Shown: in pieces, positions 26,201-34,471 of the stretch
Numbering within the stretch: position 1 is the first letter of the stretch
Layout of the letters: each line of letters opens with the position of its first letter
Source: Aurantiacibacter marinus
Lineage (GTDB): Bacteria; Pseudomonadota; Alphaproteobacteria; Sphingomonadales; Sphingomonadaceae
Direction of reading: 5' to 3'
DNA: 64,000 nucleotides
Assembly (NCBI RefSeq): GCF_001021555.1
Contig: NZ_LDCP01000001.1
Coordinates: 930,001-994,000, forward strand
Notes under the pieces: model-generated
Seen by the model: only the letters and a program-made list of their open reading frames with translations
What the model was told of the DNA's origin: nothing
Databases searched by the model: none
Position numbers and translations under genes: made by a program

Positions 26201-28669
26201 ATGAAATTCCGCCACGTCCTGGCCTATAGTGTCGCATTGTCGGCATTTTCCGTTCCCGCCTTTGCGCAAGATAACGATCCCGCCGAAGAAGGAGCCGAAA
26301 CCGAGGTAAACACCATCTTCGTCACGGCTGTTGCTCGCGGCGGTAACGAGCTTGAGACATCGGTTTCCTTGAGCTTCATCGATTCCGATACAATCACACA
26401 GCTCAACCCGCAGTCTTCTGCTGATCTGGTCCGCCAGATCCCCGGAATCCGGGCCGAGGCATCGGGCGGTGAAGGCAATGCCAACATCGCCGTCCGCGGA
26501 ATACCGGTCTCTACCGGAGGCGCGCGCTATATCCAGTTGCAGGAAGATGGTCTGCCAATCCTGGAATTTGGTGACATCGTGTTCGGCAATGCAGATAATT
26601 TCCTGCGCGCCGATCGCAATGTCGGCCGCGTTGAAGCGGTTCGCGGTGGTTCAGCGTCGACATTTGCCTCGAACTCTCCGGGCGGCGTGATAAACTTCAT
26701 CTCCAAGACCGGCCAACAGGAAGGCGGCGCGGTCGCGGGGACTATCGGCCTTGATCATGAAACCTACCGGCTTGATTTCGATTATGGCGCCAGCCTGACC
26801 GACGACAGCTATTTCCATATCGGCGGCTTCTATCGCACCGGTGAAGGCCCCCGTGATATTGGCTACAACGGCAGCAATGGCGGCCAGATCCGCGCAAATT
26901 TCACGCAAGAATTCGATGGCGGCTATATTCGCATTTACGGCAAGTACCTGGACGACACCACGCCAACGATCCTGCCGCAGCCAGTGTTCGTTGGCGGGAC
27001 CGCGTCTGATCCTGACTATCAGGCGGTCAGCAATTTCGACCCGCGTACAGATTCGCTCTACAGCCGGTATATCACCACGTCCGCTACGCTGGATGGTAAC
27101 AACAACCAGACTACATTCGACATTCATGATGGTCTGTCGGTTCAGTCAGCTTCGCTTGGCCTCGAAGCGGAAGTGGAATTCGCTGACGGCTGGGTTTTGA
27201 CAGAGCGTTTCCGGTTTGCCGATAATTCTGGCAGTTTTGTCTCGCCGTTCCCGGCCAGTGCGGGCTCTGCCCAGTCCATTGCCGATGGTATTGGCGGTGC
27301 AGGTTCGACACTTGAATTCGCGTCCGGCCCGAACATGGGCATGGCAGCCGATCCGGCGTCCATTGGCGGCAACGGCCTGCTGACGAATATCGTTCTGTTC
27401 AACGTGCGCCTCAACAGCCTCGACAACATTTCGAACGACCTGCGTATCTCGCGGGAATTCGATCTTGGCGGCGCATCGGCCCTGTTTACCACAGGCTTCT
27501 ATGCCTCGCGTCAGGAAGTGGACACGGATTGGCTCTGGACCTCTTTTGTGCAGACAATCGAAGGTAATGGTGAATCTGTGCTGGTCGATGTCCGCGATGC
27601 GGGCGGCGATCTCGTCACGCAAAACGGAGTTGTCGGCTTTGGAGCAAGCTTCTTCGGCAATTGCTGCCGCCGCAATTACGATGTCAGCTATGATACCTAT
27701 GCACCGTTCGCATCTATATCGGTCGAAACCGGCGATCTGACGCTGGATGCCAGCGTGCGTTATGACTTCGGCTCCGCAAACGGCACGATCACGGGTGCAG
27801 ACAGCGGATTCGGCACCGGCACGACATCATTTGATTTCAATAATGATGGCAGCATCGATCCAGCCGAAGCACAGACGAGCATTTTGCCACTGACCAATGC
27901 GAGGCCGGTAAATTACGATTACGATTTCTTCTCGTTTTCGTTGGGTGCAAACTATCTTCTGACGGACGATCTTTCGATCTTCGCTCGTTACAGTCAGGGT
28001 GGCCGCCATACTGCTGACCGCAGCCTGTTCTCGCCAGCCATCAGCGCCGTTGATGGCAGCCTGCCAGGCGGTGACAGCGGTGTGATTGCGGAAGTCGATC
28101 AGATTGAGGCCGGCCTGAAATACCAGGGCAGCGGTTTGCGCCTTTACGCAACGGCCTTCTACGCAGAAACGGCTGAGACAAATGTCGAGATCGCGCCTCT
28201 GCTACTTACTGACAACACATACGAAGCCTTTGGCCTCGAGCTGGAAGGCAGCTACGCCTTCGGGCCGTTCTCGCTTTCCGCAGGTGGCACATGGACCGAT
28301 TCTGAAATCGTCGATGCCAACAATGCTGCCATCATCGGCAACACGCCCCGCCGTCAGGCAGACTTCGTGTATCAAGCTACGGCCCAGTATGAAGATGACT
28401 TCTTCACCACTGGCTTGAACCTGATCGGCACAACCGAAAGCTTCACCCAGGACAACAACGATCTGGTGCTGCCTGCATATACTCAGGTGAATGCCTTCCT
28501 TGCAGTTCGCCCGCTCGACCGGCTGGAACTTTCGCTGAATGCAAATAACCTCTTCAATGCATTCGGTTATACCGAGGCTGAAGAAGGTTCGATCCCGGGC
28601 AACGGGCTTATTCGGGCGCGTTCGATTGCAGGCCGTACGGTCTCGGCATCGGTCCGGATCGACTTCTGA
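26201..28669 (+). CDS. TonB-dependent receptor of the sucrose/fructan locus
   Basis: An 822-residue receptor. The signal peptide ends at V-P-A-F-A-Q-D; TonB box T-I-F-V-T-A-V-A-R; plug motifs I-P-G-I-R-A-E-A-S-G-G-E-G-N-A-N-I-A-V-R-G and V-E-A-V-R-G-G-S-A-S-T-F-A-S-N-S-P-G-G-V-I-N-F; barrel ends S-A-S-V-R-I-D-F. GGAGAG precedes the ATG. Its place between LacI operators and the GH68 gene makes it the likely outer-membrane importer of sucrose or fructo-oligosaccharides, comparable in role to Xanthomonas SuxA. A strong hairpin follows its stop codon. Confidence 0.92.
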   Translation: MKFRHVLAYSVALSAFSVPAFAQDNDPAEEGAETEVNTIFVTAVARGGNELETSVSLSFIDSDTITQLNPQSSADLVRQIPGIRAEASGGEGNANIAVRGIPVSTGGARYIQLQEDGLPILEFGDIVFGNADNFLRADRNVGRVEAVRGGSASTFASNSPGGVINFISKTGQQEGGAVAGTIGLDHETYRLDFDYGASLTDDSYFHIGGFYRTGEGPRDIGYNGSNGGQIRANFTQEFDGGYIRIYGKYLDDTTPTILPQPVFVGGTASDPDYQAVSNFDPRTDSLYSRYITTSATLDGNNNQTTFDIHDGLSVQSASLGLEAEVEFADGWVLTERFRFADNSGSFVSPFPASAGSAQSIADGIGGAGSTLEFASGPNMGMAADPASIGGNGLLTNIVLFNVRLNSLDNISNDLRISREFDLGGASALFTTGFYASRQEVDTDWLWTSFVQTIEGNGESVLVDVRDAGGDLVTQNGVVGFGASFFGNCCRRNYDVSYDTYAPFASISVETGDLTLDASVRYDFGSANGTITGADSGFGTGTTSFDFNNDGSIDPAEAQTSILPLTNARPVNYDYDFFSFSLGANYLLTDDLSIFARYSQGGRHTADRSLFSPAISAVDGSLPGGDSGVIAEVDQIEAGLKYQGSGLRLYATAFYAETAETNVEIAPLLLTDNTYEAFGLELEGSYAFGPFSLSAGGTWTDSEIVDANNAAIIGNTPRRQADFVYQATAQYEDDFFTTGLNLIGTTESFTQDNNDLVLPAYTQVNAFLAVRPLDRLELSLNANNLFNAFGYTEAEEGSIPGNGLIRARSIAGRTVSASVRIDF

Positions 28670-28686
28670 TCCACTAGCGGATTACT

Positions 28687-28723
28687 TTGGCCGGCGGACA
28701 TTTCTCCCTTGTCCGCCGGCCAA
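28687..28723 (+). terminator. Perfect 14-bp hairpin between receptor and GH68 genes
   Basis: TTGGCCGGCGGACA (28687-28700) pairs perfectly with TGTCCGCCGGCCAA (28710-28723) across a 9-nt loop, 18 nt after the receptor stop. No U tract follows, so partial termination or 3'-end stabilisation of the receptor mRNA is more likely than a full stop. Confidence 0.65.
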
Positions 28724-28798
28724 TCAATAGAGCAAACGTACAGCTTCACCCGTTTGGGTCCGACGCAGCAGTGCGCTTGATAGATGAAGGTGAGAGGC

Positions 28799-29947
28799 AT
28801 GAATGCGAGCGCGATCGATTTGAGCAACCCAAGGCCCGTGACCAAATCCTGGACAGCTCAAATGCTTGACGGACTGCAACTTGGCAGCACGAACCAGGCC
28901 CCTGTTCTGGATGCGGACCAAGCCCGTCCGATGTCTCCTGAGCTTGACGTTTGGGACGCGTGGCCACTTGCCGATGCAGGCGGTCAGCCTGTGGCATGGA
29001 AAGGCGGAGAGCTTTGGTTTGCGCTCTCGGTGCCACGGTCAGAAGACCCGGAACAACGCCATCATCTGGCGCGCATTCATCACTTTCACCGGATCGGTGA
29101 CACATTCCAGCATGTTGGATCCACTTTTCCCGATGGCTTCACTCCGGGCGCGAGGGAATGGTCAGGTTCTGCGCGGCTAGTCGAGGGGAACGTCACCATG
29201 TTCTTCACCGCGGCCGGAGAGAGGGGCGACACGCAGCTTTCCTACAAGCAGCGACTGTTTTCGTCGTCGACTACCTGGCTGGATGGAGACGCCCCATTTT
29301 CCCAGTGGTCCATTCCCGAAGAGATATTCACAGCGGACGGAGAAGTCTATCGTCCGGCGGACCAAAACGAAGGAGAGCCCGGCAAAATCAAGGCTTTTCG
29401 CGATCCCGCACATTACCGTGACGCGGGGGGCAATGACTTCGTTTTGTTTACCGGATCATCGGCCAGCAAGCCGGGCGCTCACGACGGTGTGATCGGTCTT
29501 GCCGCAGCGATTGAGGGCGGCGGTTACCGACTATCAGCGCCGCTGATTGATGCCTCTGGCGTGAATAACGAACTCGAACGCCCGCATATCGTCGAGCATG
29601 CGGGACGGCTCTACCTGTTCTGGTCAACCCAGCGCGGTGTTTTTGCGCCGGGTGTCGAAGCGCCAACGGGTCTTTACGGAGCCACCGCTGAAACACTCGC
29701 CGGTCCGTGGGACTTGCTGAACGGTAGCGGCCTTGTCGTTGCCAATCCCGCCGAATGTCCGACACAGGCTTACAGTTGGTGGGTCCTGCCTGATCTTACT
29801 GTTGCCAGCTTTATAGATTACTGGGGCCCGGAAGATCGGTCTTCCTCCGAATTGCATACGCGGCGTGCCCGTTTCGGCGGCACGTTTGCGCCGTTTCTCC
29901 AGATCGCTCTGGAGGGCAACCGATCACAGCTGGTACATGGCGGATGA
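28799..29947 (+). CDS. GH68 levansucrase/sucrose hydrolase-type enzyme
   Basis: About 382 residues of glycoside hydrolase family 68. Seen are V-W-D-A-W-P-L with nucleophile D53, E-W-S-G-S-A near 120, F-R-D-P-A-H-Y-R-D-A-G-G with the stabilising Asp, and E-L-E-R-P-H-I with the acid/base Glu. The ATG at 28799 has AAGGTGAG upstream; one at 28784 has none. There is no signal peptide, as in Zymomonas GH68 enzymes, but those are exported by an unclear route. With an inner-membrane symporter and fructokinase beside it, cytoplasmic sucrose cleavage is the simplest role; levan synthesis cannot be excluded. The fructokinase start overlaps the stop. Confidence 0.9.
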   Translation: MNASAIDLSNPRPVTKSWTAQMLDGLQLGSTNQAPVLDADQARPMSPELDVWDAWPLADAGGQPVAWKGGELWFALSVPRSEDPEQRHHLARIHHFHRIGDTFQHVGSTFPDGFTPGAREWSGSARLVEGNVTMFFTAAGERGDTQLSYKQRLFSSSTTWLDGDAPFSQWSIPEEIFTADGEVYRPADQNEGEPGKIKAFRDPAHYRDAGGNDFVLFTGSSASKPGAHDGVIGLAAAIEGGGYRLSAPLIDASGVNNELERPHIVEHAGRLYLFWSTQRGVFAPGVEAPTGLYGATAETLAGPWDLLNGSGLVVANPAECPTQAYSWWVLPDLTVASFIDYWGPEDRSSSELHTRRARFGGTFAPFLQIALEGNRSQLVHGG

Positions 29948-30834
29948 CGCAAGAGAGTAGGCCTATGTTGGCAGCTATCGAAGCTGGGGGAACCAAATTT
30001 GTTCTGGCAGTCGGTCATGCATCTGGTGCGATCGCGGCCAGACATGAAATTCCCACGCGCACGCCGGAAGAAACGTTGGCGGAGGCCGCCAGCTGGATCC
30101 AGTCGCAGGGCCCGGTTGCCGCCATTGGTATCGCCGCATTCGGTCCGGCGCAGCTTGATCGGAACGCTGCTGACTGGGGGCATATTCTCGGCACGCCAAA
30201 GCCTGGTTGGACGCACTGTGACATCGCCGGATACTTTGCCAACCGGTTTGAAATTCCCGTTGGATTTGATACCGATGTCAACGGTGCCGCGCTTGGCGAA
30301 TATCGTCTTGGTGCGGGGCGCATGACGGGCGGCATGGCCTATATCACGGTGGGGACCGGTATTGGCGGAGGCATCATCGTTAATGGCGAAATCGTGCATG
30401 GCGTAAGCCATCCGGAAATGGGCCACTTCTACCCACGCCGCGAAGCATCTGACCGCGCGTTTGCCGGTGTGTGTCCGTATCACGGCGATTGTCTGGAGGG
30501 GTTGGCCAGCGGACCAGCGATTCTTGCCCGGTGGGGCCGCAATTTGTCGGACTTGCCAGATGATCATGAGGCCCATGGATTGGTCGCCGGGTATCTTGCC
30601 CAGCTATGCCATACGCTGTTCGCTTTCTGTGCGGTTGAGTGCATTGTCATGGGGGGCGGAGTGATGAAGACGCCCGGGCTTCTGGAACGTGTCCATGCGT
30701 CAGCGCAGTCACTGGACAATCGCTATCTTCCGGGGGGCGCCCGACATCAAATCGTGTCTCCGAAACTTGGAAATGATGCCGGGATCGTCGGAGCCCTGCG
30801 GCTTGCAAACGCAAGCCGCAACTTGTCTCCTTAA
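29944..30834 (+). CDS. ROK family fructokinase
   Basis: A 296-residue sugar kinase. The ROK phosphate loop is I-E-A-G-G-T-K-F-V-L-A-V near residue 11, D-x-N-G-A-A-L-G-E appears near 115, and I-T-V-G-T-G-I-G-G-G-I near 133. The zinc-type segment H-P-E-M-G-H-F...C-P-Y-H-G-D-C-L-E-G-L-A-S-G near 157-190 is the fructokinase variant. It phosphorylates fructose released by the GH68 enzyme to fructose-6-phosphate. Its ATG overlaps the GH68 stop (ATGA). An internal ATG at 29965 is a less likely start. Confidence 0.92.
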   Translation: MTQESRPMLAAIEAGGTKFVLAVGHASGAIAARHEIPTRTPEETLAEAASWIQSQGPVAAIGIAAFGPAQLDRNAADWGHILGTPKPGWTHCDIAGYFANRFEIPVGFDTDVNGAALGEYRLGAGRMTGGMAYITVGTGIGGGIIVNGEIVHGVSHPEMGHFYPRREASDRAFAGVCPYHGDCLEGLASGPAILARWGRNLSDLPDDHEAHGLVAGYLAQLCHTLFAFCAVECIVMGGGVMKTPGLLERVHASAQSLDNRYLPGGARHQIVSPKLGNDAGIVGALRLANASRNLSP

Positions 30835-31039
30835 CACTCTATTTCCAAAGGAAAGACGGAGTAAAGGCCGTGGCCTATTGCGGTAGATGCGATACTGGCT
30901 GGTCGGCGGCCACAGACTCTCAATCTCTTATTCTCTCAGTCTCAACACCCCAGAAGCGTCAAACCGGCCACTACTTTCCAGGCATCTTTTCCTCGTCAGT
31001 TCCTAAGAGCGAGATGCAGCCATCACCGAGCTTACCCAG

Positions 31040-32236
31040 TCACGCTGGCTGAGCACTTTTGCGCAGCGGCACGTTCCAGTCGTTCAGGGTCGCCGCACGC
31101 CAGGTCCACTCCAGCGGCCCATAGCGATATCGCGCATACCACCAATGTGCGAACAGGATCTGCAATCCAAAAAAGGCGATTGCGAGCAAGATTCTCGTTT
31201 GCGTGTCCCACACCTCAGCCATTCCGAGCCCGAATTGATACAGTATGGGAACGGCGACAAATGAATGCGCGACATAGAGCGTGAGTGTCATCCGCCCGGG
31301 ACCCTTGAACAGGCCAACGAGCCGTTGCATTGGCGAATTCCACAGGAGCGCCAAAAGTCCGATTTGCGCTGCTATTGCGCTGATCCCTATCCACTGGAAC
31401 AGGATCGCGCGTTCGGTAAAGGGTCCGATCGCAAACTCTGCGCCCGATGGTGATCCGGGGACTATTGGCTTCACGATGAATTCGAGGATCGCGAAGATGG
31501 TGCCGGCAATAAGCACCAGTGCCAATGCAATCCCGCGATCTTTCGCGATGCGGGCGAAGAAACCTGTGCGCTGGATGACAACGCCAACGGCAAACAGTCC
31601 GGCAATCTCGCTTACCCTGCCGAACGACCAGTTTATTGACCACTTGACGAGGTTGCCCTCGATCATATTGGCCCTGATGAGTTCCCCCAAGCTACCGTTT
31701 CTGAAGACATCCCAAAGGCCGGACCTGGCATAATAGGGCTCTGAAGCCGCAAAGGCATTGCCTGATTGAGCCAAAGCCCACTGGATGAGCAGCGGGATCT
31801 GAAGGAAAAACAGGCCCGCAATTGCCAGCAGTGCGTAATTGCTTCGAACTCTGTCCAGCGGGATGAGCAGAAGGCCCAAAAACGCGAGCAACCGGAGAAT
31901 TTCAGGGGAATACAGCAGGGAGTGGACAAACCCGATCGCCAAAAGCAGCAATAGTCGCCACGCGAAACGGCCCGTGAAGTCAACGCCGCGTCCGCGCTGG
32001 TTGGCCATGATTGTTGCGAAACTGAAACCGAAAAGCAGTGCGAATATCGCGAAAGCCTTGCTCCCGAAGAGGAAGAAAATGGCCTGCCCCCACGGATCGT
32101 CAGTCCCTCGCGACAGACCGACACCAAATGCTTCAGCCGCATGCACCATGAGCAGGCCGAATAAAGCGAAGCCTCGAAGGGCATCGACAAATTCAATGCG
32201 TTCAGGCCGAACCTGTACATTGCTTATGCCATTCAT
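31040..32236 (-). CDS. DUF418 membrane protein
   Basis: A 398-residue integral membrane protein with about ten hydrophobic segments. The N-terminus R-I-E-F-V-D-A-L-R-G-F-A-L-F-G-L-L and the C-terminal F-K-G-P-G-R-M-T-L-T-L-Y-V-A-H-S and Y-R-Y-G-P-L-E-W-T-W-R motifs are those of the DUF418 (YeiB-like) family, of unknown biochemical role. The nearest annotated gene on the same strand is far away, so it is probably monocistronic. Genes on both sides run the other way. Confidence 0.88.
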   Translation of the reverse strand: MNGISNVQVRPERIEFVDALRGFALFGLLMVHAAEAFGVGLSRGTDDPWGQAIFFLFGSKAFAIFALLFGFSFATIMANQRGRGVDFTGRFAWRLLLLLAIGFVHSLLYSPEILRLLAFLGLLLIPLDRVRSNYALLAIAGLFFLQIPLLIQWALAQSGNAFAASEPYYARSGLWDVFRNGSLGELIRANMIEGNLVKWSINWSFGRVSEIAGLFAVGVVIQRTGFFARIAKDRGIALALVLIAGTIFAILEFIVKPIVPGSPSGAEFAIGPFTERAILFQWIGISAIAAQIGLLALLWNSPMQRLVGLFKGPGRMTLTLYVAHSFVAVPILYQFGLGMAEVWDTQTRILLAIAFFGLQILFAHWWYARYRYGPLEWTWRAATLNDWNVPLRKSAQPA

Positions 32237-32470
32237 CGAATTTACCCCGCCCTGTACTTCCGGCGCGACCCAATGGGCATAGTCGCTGAATGGTTTCGTT
32301 TGTCAACGTAGCGCCCAGAATAAACCGATCTCGATTTGATTTATCGTTGCACCAATGCCGCCAGCCAAACGATTAACCGCCGATTGGATGCAAAATACAA
32401 CGCTTGATACCACTCTCGCTCCAACGATAGCTTCATAGACAATTCCCATCGGAAACACGGGAATTGAACA

Positions 32471-32755
32471 ATGACTATCAAACTGGACAAATTGGTGTCC
32501 GCTCTTGCTGCGCTGATGATCAGCACTGCCTCATTTGTGGCGGTTACAGATGCACAGGCCAGAGAGAGTGACGATCTCAACTCAAGCGAAGAACCTCGAT
32601 GCGAGGGCCGTACCTATGGCCCATCGCACCATCCCGCGCGCAAGCGGCGCGGCATGAGATGTGATCGAGACGAGGTCTCCGAGGAGGGCGCAAACATGCA
32701 AGGCAGGCCCTGTACGGCCTTTGCCCCGACGTTGAAGAATCCAACAGGAGAATGA
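32471..32755 (+). CDS. Small exported cysteine-containing protein
   Basis: A 94-residue ORF. Residues 1-29 look like a signal peptide (L-V-S-A-L-A-A-L-M-I-S-T-A-S-F-V-A-V-T-D-A-Q-A). The mature part is short, polar and has three cysteines (C-E-G-R, R-C-D-R, R-P-C-T), which could be oxidised in the periplasm. ACGGGA lies about 9 nt before the ATG. No family is recognised. It sits 104 bp before the glutaminase gene. Codon content looks ordinary, but short length makes the call moderate. Confidence 0.5.
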   Translation: MTIKLDKLVSALAALMISTASFVAVTDAQARESDDLNSSEEPRCEGRTYGPSHHPARKRRGMRCDRDEVSEEGANMQGRPCTAFAPTLKNPTGE

Positions 32756-32858
32756 GTATGGCCTCATCTCCGGCCCCCTAGAATTCACAAACAAGGCAAA
32801 TTCGCGACCGGATGTGCACCTTCCCGCATGTCCGGCCGCACTTTTAGAGAGTAAATAT

Positions 32859-34451
32859 ATGGTCACGCTCAAAAGCATTGCGGCAGATTCAAAGGGGTTT
32901 GCGGCGAAAAACCTCATAAACTCATTGAAAAGCGAACATACCCAGGCGGTTTCCAATGCAATGCTGATCCGCGCACTGGAGGAAATGGGACTCCAGCGCG
33001 ACGACCCGCGTCTCTCTTCGCTTTTCGAGAAACTCGACAAGATGCCGGGTAGTGGGACGCTCGACGAAGATGGGCTGCGCTCGCTGCTGGGAGAAGTCGA
33101 GGCATCGCTGGTGGGGAGAGCGCTGTCGGGTTCGCTCATCATTCCTGCATTCGAAGAATTCAGAGACCAACTGAATTCAATTTTCGAAACCTGTCGCGGC
33201 GAATCCAGCGGATCTGTCGCAAGCTATATCCCCCAGCTCGCAAGGGTCGACCCCGAGAAATTTGCAATGGCTGTGTGCACGATTGACGGGCAACGCCACT
33301 CAATCGGGGATGATCAGGACCGGTTTTGCGTACAGTCGACCTGCAAGCCGGTGAACTATGCCATCGCACATGGGCTCTCTAACGCCGACTCCATCCACAA
33401 TCATGTGGGCCGCGAACCATCCGGACGGTCTTTCAACGAACTGACCTTAAACCCCGCCGGATTGCCTCACAATCCGATGATCAATGCAGGGGCCATTATG
33501 GCGAGTTCGCTCATCAAGCCGCGCGAAAGTCTGGCCGATCGTTTCGATTTCGTGATGTCAACATGGCGAGACCTTGGTGGAGGAGTTGAGCCGGGCTTCG
33601 ACAATACGGTTTTTCTTTCGGAAAAAGCGACTGCAGACCGGAACTTTGCTCTGGCCTATTTCATGCGCGAAAACGGCGCATTCCCGCCCAATACCGATCT
33701 GATGGAAACACTCGATTTTTATTTCCAGTGCTGTTCGATCAGCATCGACGTCAGGCATATGGCAACAATCGCTGCCACGCTGGCAAATGGCGGCGTGTGT
33801 CCAACGACGAACCAGCGCGTGCTCGATGCGGAGGCAGTGCGTAACTGCCTTTCGCTGATGTATTCCTGCGGTATGTACGACTACTCTGGTGAATTCGCAT
33901 TCACCGTCGGCATTCCTGCAAAGTCTGGCGTTTCGGGCGCACTTATGCTGGTGATACCCGGCGTATGCGGCATTGCGATCTGGAGCCCGCGACTGGACCG
34001 GTGCGGCAACAGCGTGCGCGGCGTTCGGTTCGCCCAGGAACTGTCGAAGAGATACTCCTTTCACAGTTATGCGACGATGGTTCCGGGACAGGAACTGATC
34101 GATCCGACCAAGTCTCAAGCCGAGCGCGTGGCGGAGGTGGCAAGCTCTCTTTGTTCGGCCGCTTCGGTTGGAGACCTTGGTGAACTGCGGCGATTGGTTG
34201 CCAGCGGTGCGGACATCCTGCAAGCTGACTACGACGGACGAACAGCCTTGCATCTTGCGGCATCTGAAGGTCGTGTCGGCGTGGTGCGTTTTCTCTTGTC
34301 GATCGGTGCCGATGCAGAGCAGAAAGATCGCTGGGGCAATACAGCTCTCGCCGATGCCGAGCGTGAGGGTATGGGGGACGCAGTGCAGCTTCTCTCCAAC
34401 CTAAAGACAGCAGAACCGATGAAATCCAGGCCGCGCCGCAAAGCGGCATAA
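32859..34451 (+). CDS. Glutaminase with EF-hand-like N-terminus and ankyrin repeats
   Basis: About 530 residues in three parts. Residues 1-110 are helical and resemble the N-terminal domain of eukaryotic-type glutaminases. Residues about 112-425 are a serine-dependent beta-lactamase-like glutaminase with S160-T-C-K163, G-R-E-P-S-G-R-S-F-N, P-H-N-P-M-I-N-A-G-A-I and G-I-P-A-K-S-G-V-S-G. Residues about 440-520 hold two ankyrin repeats (D-G-R-T-A-L-H-L-A-A-S-E-G). It would hydrolyse glutamine to glutamate. This layout matches animal GLS more than the short bacterial GlsA (about 310 residues). GAGAG precedes the chosen ATG; one at 32814 is alternative. The SARP-hydrolase gene starts 20 nt downstream. 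Confidence 0.9.
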   Translation: MVTLKSIAADSKGFAAKNLINSLKSEHTQAVSNAMLIRALEEMGLQRDDPRLSSLFEKLDKMPGSGTLDEDGLRSLLGEVEASLVGRALSGSLIIPAFEEFRDQLNSIFETCRGESSGSVASYIPQLARVDPEKFAMAVCTIDGQRHSIGDDQDRFCVQSTCKPVNYAIAHGLSNADSIHNHVGREPSGRSFNELTLNPAGLPHNPMINAGAIMASSLIKPRESLADRFDFVMSTWRDLGGGVEPGFDNTVFLSEKATADRNFALAYFMRENGAFPPNTDLMETLDFYFQCCSISIDVRHMATIAATLANGGVCPTTNQRVLDAEAVRNCLSLMYSCGMYDYSGEFAFTVGIPAKSGVSGALMLVIPGVCGIAIWSPRLDRCGNSVRGVRFAQELSKRYSFHSYATMVPGQELIDPTKSQAERVAEVASSLCSAASVGDLGELRRLVASGADILQADYDGRTALHLAASEGRVGVVRFLLSIGADAEQKDRWGNTALADAEREGMGDAVQLLSNLKTAEPMKSRPRRKAA

Positions 34452-34471
34452 GATTTAAATGAGGGGGCGAC

